NCBI GenBank assembly: GCA_029168955.1 | Contig: JAPDOI010000360.1 | Span: 124,001 to 188,000, forward strand | DNA from: Aplectana chamaeleonis | Lineage: Eukaryota; Nematoda; Chromadorea; Rhabditida; Cosmocercidae | Reading direction: 5' to 3' | DNA: 64,000 bases | Part shown: one piece after another, positions 1 to 11,491 of the stretch | Position numbering within the stretch: the first letter of the stretch is position 1 | Layout: the number at the start of each line of letters is the position of its first letter | Program-made: the position numbers and the translations under genes | The notes under the pieces: generated by a model | The model's input: only the letters and a program-made list of their open reading frames with translations | What the model was told of the DNA's origin: nothing | The model's database searches: none

Positions 1-264
1 CTGAAGACACCGATAAGGAGTCTTCAGGGCGGAGTCGCTCTGCCGCTAGGGCAGATTTTCTCAAAGAAAAAGCCAAAATTCTCGCATCTGAGCAATCGAT
101 TCAAAGATATCTGTACTGACTCACACAAATGAGGGTTTCTTGTCGAGCAAGACTAGCCAACAGGGTCCAGCAGCCCGTGGTCAAGGACCGCCAAAGATTT
201 ACGACCTTCCCTTCGGTGGTCATTCCGCACCCAAAAATATTGGAAATTGTAGCGACCCCCCCAG

Positions 265-570
265 AAAAAATTGGGCATTACGACGGGCATTTTTTACCAA
301 AAATCCAGCTATGATCAACGAAAAAATCGGATAGAACTGTGTAAGAGAACGGCCCGCCCGTAGCCCGATCAAAAATCATACAAAAAATAGATTCGGCATT
401 ACGACAGGCTGGGTTTAACAAATTTCCAGCCGGAATATGCAAAAATCTAGAGAAAAGTGCTCCCGAAAAAAAACAGCCCGCCACTAACCTGATCTAAATT
501 CAACGAAAAAAGAATTGGGCATGACGATAGACGGTTTTTCTACAAAAAATCCAGCTGGTATATACTTCTC
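265..570. repeat. tandem repeat, three ~121-bp units
   Basis: Three diverged copies of one unit start near 271, 392 and 515, so the spacing is 121 and 123 bp. Each unit has TTGGGCATTACGAC or a close variant, then an A-rich stretch and AATCCAGCT followed by AACG or TATAC. No protein frame runs through it. The first 27 bases of the window also form a small imperfect hairpin (CTGAAGAC/GTCTTCAG). It is probably a fragment of a satellite or of an element interior; the family is not recognised. Confidence 0.6.
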
Positions 571-1620
571 GTTTAAGTGCGCAAGCTCATCATGGATTTT
601 GGGCAATCGGTTGAAGCATACGGTTAGCTAAAACTCGAAGAGCTCTAGCGAGTAGCTTATTTTATGCAGATATATTTTTGCTATACCTTTCATTTTACGC
701 ATCCGTGATGAATTTGATTATGAATTGAAGGTTTGAATAATTATATTGACTTTTTATGTACTTGAACGACGACGTCATTTTTAGTAATACTCTATTAGAG
801 AAATCCGAAAAATACCGATTCGCCTCTAGTCGGGCGGAGAATAGGCGAGAACGACTGAAGCTGATATAGCGATGATGGAAAGCTTCGATGCCTCGCGCCC
901 TTCCCACAACGGTGTCCGGACCTCCCGTTCTTTATGATGCCTTACATATTTTAATGTATTATTATTTTGGGAGTCTGAGAAGCTCACAGAAGAAGTTTTG
1001 TGCAGGTTTTTACATAGTTCAATTACCTCAAAGTCTGGAGTCTTGGTGGTCCAAAATTCTATTGCTGTAGGGATGCCGTTCGTTGGAAATGAGGACAAAA
1101 ACCCTGTGATTTGCCAACGTAGCTTACCAACATCCACCACCTCACCTTGTCTAAACACTTATACACCAGACGGGTTATGAAATGAAACTATGGCAATTTG
1201 TAGGGATTTCTATGTGAAATTCAGCTTTTTTTCTAAGTTGAAAATTTTATTTTTAATGGGGGTGTGGCGCCTTATAGTGTTCTTAAGATAAAACGCAGCG
1301 AACTTCCACCCACAAATGGGCCAAAAACAGTTGAATAGGCTAGGCACTAGTTATACTCAGGTTATGAGCAGCTGCAGTTTCGTTTTTAATTCGCAAAAAC
1401 CACTTTCCTGCAATTCTGCTACGTTTTCGTTTCTTTTTTGCCAATAAATTAGATATTTTCCGCCCGGAACTTTCACGACCCTTTCCAACTTTTCGTTTTT
1501 CCACGAAAACTTTTACGACCCCTCTCACCACCAGCTGGAAAGCTATCCACACCTGCTGGACCCTGCTAGCCAAGTACGCCAGAACAACTGGGTTAATTAC
1601 TGAAATCGGAGTGGGAACTA
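571..1620. other. no recognisable feature
   Basis: AT-rich sequence with only short overlapping frames on both strands (up to 110 codons at 826-1158, minus). None of these has a domain or composition I recognise. No terminal repeats or tRNA-like boxes were seen. Confidence 0.5.
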
Positions 1621-2353
1621 CTCCGCCAACGCGTAGCTAGATGCCTCACACGGAAACCAGAGATGCCCAGGGTTTCGGAGGCATCTAGTCTGATTTCGAC
1701 ACAAGAATTTAAGTAAGTTACGGAAAGTTTAGCCACAGTTGGTGAAATTTTAGCTACAGCGCCCGCATATTCTACGTAAATTTTCGCTACAGCACCCGCA
1801 TATTCTACGCTTACTCTCGTTGCAGCACTCGGTCGATCGACCCACCCAGTTTTGATCCGTACTAGAAAGGCGATCACCGCTGCGATCTAGCGCATCGCCG
1901 TTTCTTCCCCACGGCTTGCAGCATCCCAGTGGTCAAAATTATCCCTAGCAAGGTCTTCCAGAGAGCGACATGGGGTTACCCTCCACGACCACCCACAGAG
2001 TGTCAGGTTATCTGTGGGTTGATTGGGCCAACACTGTTCGAACCGCATCCCTGCGTTCCGCGTAGCCAGCGCGGGTTTAAGATTGCATTTCAATACAGAC
2101 TTTCGCTAAATCCGTAGATTCTCGCTACAAAATTATAGCGAGAATATACGGGTTTAGCGTCAGAGAGATCAATGTTTCGAATTTAGCCTTCGTTTTTACG
2201 TAGAATACGCGCAGAATTTGCACCCTTGTAGCCTCGACACAAGAATATGCGGGTTTTAGCTATCGTAGCCAAAACCCGTAGTTTACCGCTACATGGAATT
2301 GGGTGGCGTTTCAGGCCGCGCCCTCGGAGGCATCTAGCTACGCGTTGGCAGAG
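1621..2353. repeat. element with 27-bp terminal inverted repeats
   Basis: The two ends, 1621-1647 and 2327-2353, are inverted copies of each other with one mismatch; the core reads GCCAACGCGTAGCTAGATGC. A second inverted copy of GAGGCATCTAG at 1677-1687 makes a small hairpin with the left end. The interior has a 33-bp direct repeat (about 1746-1777 and 1778-1810, each with CCCGCATATTCTACG) and related TTTAGCTA/GCGGGTTTT motifs. No target duplication could be identified and no transposase frame is present. It is best read as a non-autonomous, partly palindromic DNA element of unknown superfamily. Confidence 0.6.
2104..2159. repeat. near-perfect hairpin inside the 1621-2353 element
   Basis: The arms are CGCTAAATCCGTAGATTCTC plus GCTA on the left and the matching inverted arm ending TTTAGCG on the right. 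They pair over about 23 bp with few mismatches around an 8-base loop. As RNA it would be a strong stem of precursor-microRNA size, but it is more likely a structural part of the surrounding palindromic element. Confidence 0.6.
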
Positions 2354-3546
2354 TACACTCTACACTGTATTTGTCGGGGCGACTCGCTGGGCAAGACCAC
2401 CAGTCGACGCCTCGAACCAGATGGTCCATCGGCCGTTGCTTGCCGATCATGCGTGTGACCTAAGAGTTTGAAAAAGTATGTTAACTACTCCACTTTTGGA
2501 GTTACAAACATTCGCCTTACTCCGAAATTCTAAGTGTGCTGCCCCCCGAACCGCACAGGACATCAGAAGTGTGGAGTATGAGTGAAGGGTATCCAACTTG
2601 GATGACTGGACACCCGGTGAAATGTCAGTGGTCGACGATCGGGCGAAAACAAGGGTGAGCGCCTTGTAAGCGGCGCTGGTTGGCAAATTCGCTAAAGCAT
2701 GGATTTAATAAATTATTGGCCGACACATTGAAGTCGTCGCCTTAGTCGAAACACCTTAATTCTTGCCGTTGCCATAGACTCTCCAAGAAAGTACTTGATA
2801 ATATATTAAAGAGGCACCTATTTGGTCCACCCGGGAATCACCTTGGTTAGTTGCGTTGCCCAGACTGACCCTAGCTTGATTTATTTTCTTGATTATTTCA
2901 AATTTTACGGAATTTCAGATAACATATGCTAAGCCTTTTGTTAGCTCAAGTCCCTAAAGTCACCAGAATCTCAAAATACTGCACAGTTCATAGTTTGCTA
3001 TTTTCGCGACGCTAGGTAATTTATACCGATTAATAGAAATATTTGTCGTATCCCAGCTCTTTCCACCATATTTTCCATTGATACATGAAAACGAGCCAAG
3101 AAATCTCCATGATGCTGTCCCACCACCCTCGACCCCGTCGTCAGTGAGAATCATTGTTGGCATTGAGTCATTGTTTCTACTTTTCATTATTTTAGCATCT
3201 GTTTTTTCCTGCATTTAATCAACGTCTGGTATTATATTGTTGTGTATAGCGCACCTTCGCGTGCAATAAATAAATAATACATAAATAAGAAGTCCCACTT
3301 TGTGTGAGGAGATTGCGGGGATGGACGAAAAAATGGGTGGAGTTTTGACGCTTTGGTCGCTCAACGTTGCTCGGATGCGGTTATATTAGCCCGTTTCTGA
3401 CGTTTCCAGTGGCGTCAGTTTTCAGTTCGAGTGATACACATACCAGAATATGTACCTCTTGTACTGGAGGCGGGTTGAATTGAATTTAAAAAATTCCAAA
3501 CTCTTAAATATATCTGATGTTATCAGATAAACATGCGCGTTTGTAG
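2354..3546. other. no recognisable feature
   Basis: Short frames only. A small AT-rich run (ATAAATAAATAATACATAAATAAG) lies near 3265-3290. Nothing in it matches a family I can name. Confidence 0.5.
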
Positions 3547-3550
3547 TTAA

Positions 3551-4038
3551 ACGCACTGTTCACGATAAACTTCATCTCCGAATTTTCCATGACAAGCGCT
3601 TCTCGTGGCTCTCAGAAGTAAGACAGGGTCGAAGAAACGGGACGAAAAGCTACCCAGGAGCCTCAAAACGGCTCAGAAAGGTGGGCGAACCCCGCCGCTC
3701 TGGGCAAGTCTGGCCCCATTTCCGCCAGTCGACGTGAACAAAGGAACACTCGAAATCGTGAGATGAGCGATGGTTTCCGATCAAAAGCCCCGTTCTTCCC
3801 TTCATTCTCTGATTCTCTCTTTACTCAGGTCAGCTCGCATATATTGGCTGCAAAAGACGGAAGTTACAAGCCTCGGAGAACTCGTCCAACATGCTTCCAT
3901 AGCTATATTTTTGAGGGACCATAACTCCGTTACCAGAAGGTCGCGTACAATTCCAGAGATATCATTTTATTCAGCATGGGACCGTTTTCAATTTATGGCG
4001 AAAACAAAAAAAAACGATTCTTATCGTGAACACTGCTT
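3551..4038 (+). mobile_element. TTAA-flanked MITE, family B, copy 1
   Basis: About 488 bp between TTAA at 3547-3550 and TTAA at 4039-4042. The left tip is ACGCACTGTTCACG, a mutated form of the family tip AGGCAGTGTTCACG; the right tip is CGTGAACACTGCTT. The middle (GTGAGATGAGCGATG, then TACTCAGGTCAGCTCGCAT, then GACGGAAGTTACAAGCC) matches the copy at 57787-58272 closely. It carries no coding capacity and must have been moved by a transposase encoded elsewhere. TTAA target duplication points to the piggyBac superfamily; this is an inference, because no transposase was seen. Confidence 0.85.
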
Positions 4039-4042
4039 TTAA

Positions 4043-4442
4043 AGGCAAGGTCCGGTCAAATTTCGCCACTACCGAAATTCGGGTTACATGGATTGGGCTG
4101 GCCTAGCTGAACATCGTCTGAACTTTTCACAAACTCTGAGCCCTTACATCTGGAAAAAAACAGCCTTCAAATCAGGGATTACGGTATTCACAACATGATA
4201 ATCAATGCCAGAATGACCGATATTTACACTGCAGTTTTGAAGAATGCGTGGACGATGGCTAAAACATGGACGATAGACACACTTTTCTGACTTTTCTGAA
4301 ATAGCGGTTGACGGAAGTGGCGATAACTTGGATAAAACCGGTTTTCACGCAGTTCCCGCATTTACCTTCGGAATATGTACCTGTAGCATGCTCACCTATT
4401 CAGCGGAAAATCTCAAAATCCAAATTCTGCCCGGACCCTGTA
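4043..4442. mobile_element. TTAA-flanked MITE, family F
   Basis: Starts directly after the TTAA that ends family B copy 1 and ends at the TTAA of the next element (4443-4446). The left tip AGGCAAGGTCCGGTCAAATT and the inverse of the right end (GGTCCGGGCAGAATTTGG) share GGTCCGG, CA and AATTT in the same order, so degenerate terminal inverted repeats are present. No coding frame was recognised. Confidence 0.55.
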
Positions 4443-4446
4443 TTAA

Positions 4447-6810
4447 AGGCACAGTCCAAGCTCAAGGGCGAAATCTGGGGCGGTAGTAATATGGCTTAAT
4501 GTGCAACTTAAATCTCAAATTTAAGTTGCATCTTAACTTTATCTTTGCACAAACACAAACATGCTGGTTCTGACCTGGGAATGCTCTCGTAGAAGCACCA
4601 ACTCTTGATGAGCAACTCTGGTTCAAATCAGCGACACTTCATCTTCAACTTTATGGATGACACTGATTGGGAAAATCAGCGACAGGTGGCTATCGCTGAT
4701 TGCAGGGTGGTCAGAGCATAAGAAATAGTGCGGCGGCGGAGGAGAAACATAGATTTCAATTGGACCTGAGCAAAATGTCCTCCGAGTACACTTAAACCTC
4801 CCGCTTAAATTTTAAGTCGGAGGTAAACCAAGACAGTTAGAAATGAATTAGGACCGTTTCCTATCAAGGCTAGTCTAGTTTGTCAGTTTTCGATTACAAT
4901 ACCCGAGCTATCTTTCGTAGAAGCGAATGAATTTGAAAGAAAGGGTTCGATTTCTCGAAAAAGGGAATCTTGTTGCACATCAACTTTTCTCTTGAATTTT
5001 TAAAAATGAAAGCGGTCCAAATTGCTATTTAAAGATGTGGCTTGCGACCAATTTTTCCCGAAATCGCTCTGTTACTGAAGTGAACTCCGTTTGCAATCAG
5101 TTCACTGAAACGTCGCGCGCTAGACCGCCGATGAAACGTTCCGTAGTAATTGCACATACTAATCGAGAAGCCTATTCTTTACTTTTTTTTCTAAAATGAA
5201 TGCACATGGACAACTTCTAAATCCTGCAACTGATGTGATAGGAGACCATTGTGACAAGAAGACCTTCGATTCTGAGTGCCAAAAGGTACCTTAACATTGC
5301 CCTACTTGTTTTTAATTCATCGAGGTCGCACAAGTACTGCTTTTTTAATGCACTAGCAATTATAACTCAAGGCTTGGACTTGGTGGGCTGCGGTCGCCGT
5401 TTTAGGAAGTCGATTCAGAAAAAGAAATCTTTGCTTCAGAAACAAAAATTGTTCAAGGAATGTTGGCCTACAATTCGCGTAACATTATGTACTTCAATTA
5501 AAAATGTTGGGAAAATTTTCAATTCAAGGAACTCACAAGAATCGGACTGTTTTTCTCACGAAGCTGGGCTGCCCTTTTTTTGCAAAAAGTGGCCACTGTT
5601 CTTTTGGGTGCAAAACTAGTTGGGGGGAAAGCCCTCGAGAAAACGAAAAGATTCATTCACGGATTCGGAAATTTCTGCTGATATCATATGCCTGATAGCG
5701 TTATGAGTCATTGTTTTCATGGAAACTCCAAGAAAATACTTCGGCTTCTAAAAGCGGTCCTTTTCATTCTTCAATTAAATCTTGAGTGCCCCCCCCCCCC
5801 CCCCGAACTATGTAGGTAGTTTTGCACCTATATACTTTTGCTTTCGAAAAGTGAACAGGACGCAACAAGCCAATTATGAGCAAGAGAGAAAAATTTCAAT
5901 CAGATCTCTGTATTCAATTAGGTCTCTGCCACCATGAAGAACTAATTGATTAATTAGTAATCCCTTACTATAAGGCTCAGTGCACTCAGCGCTTGACTCG
6001 GCCCTCGCTCGCATCATGCGAGGTGTACAAAATAGCGCAGTGAGAAGTCTTTTGTAGCGCATAATACAGGCTGTGAGGTCAACGAAGTGACTGTGATTTT
6101 GCGTTTCTCCATGCGTCACTCCACTATCTCGTGTGCCTGTCCTGGAGATTTCGGCGACGCAATGGTGCAGTGCAATGTCGCGCTGCTCTCGTTCCTCGCC
6201 TGTTGACTTGGTGCGTCTCCGAGTGGCCGGCAAGTTTTGTTAACAGCGTTATAGACCCTCATTCAACATAGGACAGGCTCCTCATTATTATGTTTGTCAA
6301 TTACACATCAGTGGAAGATGTTCATTATCACCAATTCACACTTAGGGCCAGATTACTACCGCCCCTGAGATTTCCACATAATTGCGAAGTAGACCTACCC
6401 CATATAGCGCCTGCCAAGTTCAAGCCCCATTTCCTCCAAATAAGCGAGATATAGGAGGAAGCCACCCTGGGGCTCCCACATCCGGAAGCCACTTTGGCAC
6501 GCCCCTTTTACCATCTTTCGAACTCAACAGTGGCGAGATGAGCGATGATTTCCGATCAATAGCCCCGTCCTTCCCTTCACTCTCAGACTCTCTATCCAAT
6601 CAGGTCGGTTTGCATACATCGGCTGCAAATGACGGAAGTTACAACTAACTGACGGAACTACAACTCGTCCACCAGGCTTCCGTAGGTCAATTTGTTAGGG
6701 GCCATAACTTCTTTCCTAGAGGGTCTCGTACGATATAGTGGAATCAGCGTGGGGCCGTTTTCAATATAGGCAGGAAAACAGAAAAACAAGCTTGAGGTTG
6801 GACTGTGCCT
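4447..6810. mobile_element. TTAA-flanked element, family E, with a family-B fragment inside
   Basis: TTAA lies at 4443-4446 and 6811-6814. The 20-bp tips are inverted repeats with one mismatch: AGGCACAGTCCAAGCTCAAG on the left, and the inverse of CTTGAGGTTGGACTGTGCCT on the right. A subterminal motif (GAAATCTGGGGCGGTAGTAAT) at 4470 recurs inverted at 6346-6374. It therefore lies about 20 bp from the left tip but more than 400 bp from the right tip. The extra 6375-6790 sequence resembles family B (GAGATGAGCGATGATTTCCG, GACGGAAGTTACAAC). The interior has a C16 run near 5790 and a 122-codon frame at 5251-5619 with no recognisable domain. Confidence 0.6.
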
Positions 6811-6814
6811 TTAA

Positions 6815-8472
6815 GGATGCCGGATGTGCTAAGAATGCGTTTCCGCTGCTTTGAGTGAAGTTTCAGTCAAATATGAATATCTAGTAAACACGAGAAAAGC
6901 AAATCTCTAAAGAAAGGTCAACAGTGATAAACTAAGTCCCGCTGCAACATTCCACTTGGGGAGCTGCATAAGGCTGGCTGGTTAGGAAGAGTGTTGTCAA
7001 TCAGGCTCCGTCCATAGCTATGCAAGGGATGTGGCCGGGATCATAATTCCAGTGACGAGAGATGATGTTAGCCATCAACATCGACCAAAAACCGATATGC
7101 ATTGTCGCTATCGCTGGTCGAGTGATCTCGGCCTACGGAATACTTCCGCGACTCACGGTCGCGTCGCTGAGCACAGCGACAGCCACCGACGGTCGCGGAA
7201 CTCCCATCCTTTCAACATGTCGCTGTCGGAGGGCGCTGCACAGTGACTGCGACAGTGGTAGCAACTGGCTTCGGTGCATTTGCAGTATGTTAGCCCTCCG
7301 CAACACGTCGCTGTGACAAACGCGCGATAACTGTCCCTACGACGGCCGATGCCGTTACAGGTCCCACCGCGATTTGTACTAGATTGCATGCCTTTCGTTC
7401 ATAACAGCGACGAAGTATACCATCAAGGTCAAGCTCACGGTGGTCCGCGGATCACCGTGGGACCGAGAGGGGGGGTCATTATTTCTTTGACAAAACTTTA
7501 GTGAATCATCGCACGTGTACTAGCTCAACATGACCTCGACTACAACGTTTAGAATAGACATTGCTTCGTGGTTTTCTAGCGAAATCCAATGGAAGCAAAT
7601 ACTGTTTTACACGCTTCGGAAGTCGTTGGACCACGACTGCAAACTTTGTGCAGAACTGGCAATGGTAGCGTACAAGGTTTCAAACGGTGGCATTGCATCC
7701 CGTATAGCTCAGTACTTTTGAGGTGAGGCGATTGAGTTCGTAACCGGAACTTGGCGTACTGTGATCTGTATTTTGTTCGCGTCATCTATACATTTGGGCC
7801 AACCTCTGGTGTTTAACTTGGCGTTTGTAGGTTTATACATTTTGAAGTCTTTGAAACTCGCTATTTCACAATGTATCATCTCCAGCAGTATGTGACGACC
7901 CAGAGTTTTTTTGCGTGAGCCTCATCTCCTGGGGATAGATACATTCGAATTTGATTAGCAACTGGCGTAGAACTCAGTGATGTGGGTGCAAGCCAGAGCA
8001 GCAGACATGAAAAAATCGGTCAAAAATTCGAAAAATGGTCGTCTATATCTATGACCTAGTGCAAGAGTGCAAACTGTAGGCAGATTTTAGAAAATGTCAA
8101 CGTCCGAAGATGAGCTCATAAAATTGATTTTGAACCGAGGTATGGCCGGTCGAAGGTGCGGTGGTCCCACGGTGGTCCGGAAGCTCCACCGTGGCCAAAA
8201 ACCGAGGGCGAAGATTTTTGCGGTTTCTGAAGTGCTTTTCAGCTACCCATCTGGCTGAAGTTTTCCAATATCGGCAGCGCATGGAACGCTATTCATCACC
8301 TTTGGAACGGTGAGGCCCCAAAAATTGGAAAAACCTCCAAAATGAAAATAGTCAGTAACGTCTCCCAACTTTTTCACTTTTCCTAGAGGGTCGTTTTTTA
8401 ACCGAAAAAATGCCCCTCTCAAGGGGGGGAGGTCGTTGTCTAGGACGACACGAACCACCGCTGTGCCTGACC
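6815..8472. other. unassigned; GC-rich palindromes only
   Basis: The 7050-7340 part is rich in GTCGCTG/CAGCGAC words on both strands (for example CAACATGTCGCTGTC and CAACACGTCGCTGTG). A 24-bp near-palindrome centred on TCCGCGGA sits at 7436-7459 (CACGGTGGTCC...), and the word CCACGGTGGTCC returns near 8168. Short frames here (up to 84 codons) show no domain. No target duplications were found. Confidence 0.45.
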
Positions 8473-8480
8473 CTGTATAC

Positions 8481-9550
8481 CAGGGGTGTGCGTTAATGAA
8501 AAATATTATTTTGGTTTAGCGTTAATCGTTAATTTTAGAGGAAAAACCTCGTCAACCCATTAATGCGTAAACACGTTAATTTTGCAATTCGTTGAAAATT
8601 TTCAAAACATTACTTGACCACAACGAAAATCAATCACCAGAGGTCCCAGAAAAATAACATACACCTTCTGATGACGTCAGCAGGACTTCGTAGAAAGCAG
8701 TAGGGCTTCAGAAGCCGTAGGCACGGCCTCGTGGGAAATAGCTAGGGCTCCAGATGACGTCGTCAGGACGTCGCGGAAAATTGGTGGGGCTTCAGATGAC
8801 GCGGTCAGGACTTCGTGGAAAATGGGTGGGCCTTCAGATGATGTCATGGAGAGTAGGTAGGGCTTCAGATGACGTCAGCAGCACGTCATTGAAGGAGGCA
8901 GGGCTTCAGATGACGACGTCAGGATGTCGTGGAAAGTGGATGAGCGCTTAGATGGCGGACGTTGTCAAAAAATAGGCGTGCGTCGCGTCCTAGAAAGTCA
9001 ATAGGGCATGCGTCGCGTCCTAGAAATTCAGTAATGCTCTATGTAGAACGTGCGACGCGTGGTAGAGACTGAGTAGCGCTTCTTGTGAAGTGTGCGCCGC
9101 GTGGTGCACTCCAAACACAGCTGGGGCCGATTGTTAGAAAGTGTGTTGCCTTCAATCCTCGTCCCCAACCCTCACTTGATAGCTTACTCAACCGTGGAGA
9201 GGTAGATCAGGCCTCACATTTCCTTTTTGGGACACGAATTCGAATTCTTCGATATTAGGAAGAAATAACTAAAATAGATAGACAATGGAATGAAACACGT
9301 TGAGGCCAGCGATTTGTTTCACAGCAACCGAAAATTGACCGCGCCGCAAGCCGACGCGACGTGCACGGCCGCAGTTTGTAACTCTGCCATTGAAACAGAT
9401 CAGTCAGTGCAATAATTTTACTGCAATTAACGAACTCACATTAACGTGATTTCAGGACTTTTTCGTTAAGCGTTAATCGTTAATTTTCTAAAATAAAGTG
9501 CGTTAACCCGTTATTGCGTTAACACGTTAACGCTATAACGCACAGCCCTG
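8481..9550. mobile_element. non-autonomous hAT element with exact 8-bp target duplication
   Basis: The ends CAGGGGTGTGCGTTA and the inverse of TAACGCACAGCCCTG are 14/15 identical. The 8 bases CTGTATAC occur immediately before (8473-8480) and after (9551-9558). The duplication fits the Ac-type hAT rule nTnnnnAn. Both subterminal zones carry degenerate CGTTAATCGTTAAT/GTTAACG words (8508-8600 and 9420-9540), as hAT subterminal binding arrays do. No transposase frame remains. The interior holds a minisatellite (8668-8950) and a GTGCGTCGCGTCCTAGAAA repeat near 8978-9110. Confidence 0.93.
8668..8950. repeat. minisatellite with repeated TGACGTCA-type sites
   Basis: Seven or so irregular units of about 40-60 bp, each close to GGGCTTCAGATGACGTCRTC followed by AGGACTTCGTGGAAAATGGG. 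Full TGACGTCA occurs near 8673 and 8868 and close variants (GATGACGTCGTCAGG) elsewhere. TGACGTCA is the classic CREB/ATF palindrome. Its repetition is seen directly; any factor binding is inference. Confidence 0.75.
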
Positions 9551-9558
9551 CTGTATAC

Positions 9559-10669
9559 CATACCCACGGCCCAGAATTTCTCCTTGTTTTCCACCATAGA
9601 GGGATTCAGACACTACCAAAAGCATTGTTACTGTCTATAAATCTAAGGAAGAGTAGGCTTGTGCCTCAGGAAATGACAAAATATTCGGGTTCGAAAATAC
9701 GAAATTTCGCAGAAAGGGTCGCCAGGCCGCGGACAGTTCACTCTGTTCTCACTGTTTACGTGCACTCAGTTGATTGTGTTAGCCCTTTATACTTTGGCGA
9801 CAAGGCATGTAATTTAGTGCGTGTATTCCACTCGTATTACAAGTCAGCTTCAAGTTTAGAGTTGAAGCTACATTTTTTTTGTTCCAGCGCTAATTCCACT
9901 GCTATATAAAAGGACTGAAGAATGCTGTATGATTCAGTGGAAGCGGCTCACTGCTTATTGAAGGAAATCATACATTAGATAGAATTTTCTTCTTCCAGAT
10001 ATGTAGAAATCGCTTGGCTAAAGATTACAATCCTACTATGGAGCTGCCAACTCACAAACCCTTTCTAATTTTCTGGAAGCGGTGGGACTATCAGCTGCGG
10101 AATCGCCCACTGAGTCTCATCAGAACTGATCCACCTAATTCTCTAAGGGTGATTGAGACGTGCAACTACTTTTTTGCGTCCAGTAATTGTCTATGCAACG
10201 TTCTGAAGCCCTTAGACGTACACAGAAAGGAAACGTGTCGTCAACCATTAAGCTGATTTAGTGGCGCACTCATGACATATATTTATTAATTATTCCTGCA
10301 TTTCTAACAGTCAACATTATCACAAAACCGAAGCAGTAAATTTCCCTTGGCTGATTATGCACGACGTTACGTCTAGAATTTTCTTGTCAAAACGCAATTA
10401 TTGAAGCTTAAGAGCGTCATCAGCGTCTTTTCTAAAAAACTGAGTTCGCATACAACTTTTTTTCTAATCTTGGATGGAATTCCTGAATCGTTATAAATAT
10501 CTAAATGTTTTTCTTTGGAGGATGTGAAGGACTCGACGACTTTTTTCCTATAAAAAAAGCACCACGTGAGGCTCCTTGGATACCAACAAGTTCAGGTGGA
10601 CAGTAAAGGAGTCAATGCTGCTGGCGTTGAATCCGCAGGATATATCAATGAATCCGAATGGCCAGAAGG
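9559..10669. other. no recognisable feature
   Basis: Unique-looking AT-rich sequence with short frames, including a 94-codon frame at 9625-9909 and an 80-codon frame at 10014-10256. Neither shows a domain. Confidence 0.5.
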
Positions 10670-11003
10670 GTTGGAACCAGGGGTGTGCGGGAAATGCCGT
10701 TTGCCGATTGCCATTTGCCGTCCATTTTTGGGGTTTGCCTTTGCCGTGGCCGTTTGCCGAAATTTTCGTCTAAAACGGCAGAAATGCGTTGAAACAACAG
10801 GATTTGCCCTCACCGCAGTATCTGTATTGGTCAGCGATTCGAAGCTGCTACAAATGATTATTTTTACTAGTTCCAGCTCATGTAATGTGTGATTGTACCC
10901 ATTAAGTGGGTAAAGACATTGATCCTTTGAAAGGCGTACAGAACAATTTCACCCGCAAACTAGTACTTAAAACGACTGGCCTCAACTACCTTGATATCCT
11001 TAA

Positions 11004-11487
11004 AGGCAGTGCTCACGATGATTTTCGTTCTCGAGTTTTCCCCTCAAAACAAAGCGTTGGCCACCGGGGTTTACAGAGATAACGAAGAAACGTCGAGAAA
11101 CGCACTAAAACTTCATATTTCAGCGACATTAATCTCTGGCCTGGACTAGTTGCCCAGTTGTATCAACATGTTCACGGTGGTTGTCACCGGTGAAAAATGG
11201 GTTCAGTCGAAAATGGAAGTATATTCCAGGCAAAATAGTACTAGGTAGGGTCCGAAGAAGGCTACGGAGCAACAGAAAGCAAATAATTGTTAAGGGCGGG
11301 CCCACAAATGATTTCGTTGTCACAACGAACAGTTCCTGTGAGAGTAAAGAGATGGGGTGAGAGTAAAGGATTAGGCGACCTTCTGGTGCGTTTTTCTCGA
11401 TTTTTTCGTCATTTATGTTCTACCCGGGAACCAAACAATCGATTTAGCTAATAATCTCAAAATCGAAGATTATCGTGAACACTGCCT
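11004..11487 (+). mobile_element. TTAA-flanked MITE, family A, copy 1
   Basis: 484 bp between TTAA at 11000-11003 and 11488-11491. The tips are AGGCAGTGCTCACGATGATT and the inverse of AATCGAAGATTATCGTGAAC followed by ACTGCCT. Two further copies of the same length lie at 33990-34473 and 37749-38233. They share internal words such as GGTGCGTTTTTCTC and GTTCTACCCGGG. It has no coding frame. This copy inserted into hAT element A and so is younger than that element. Confidence 0.92.
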
Positions 11488-11491
11488 TTAA

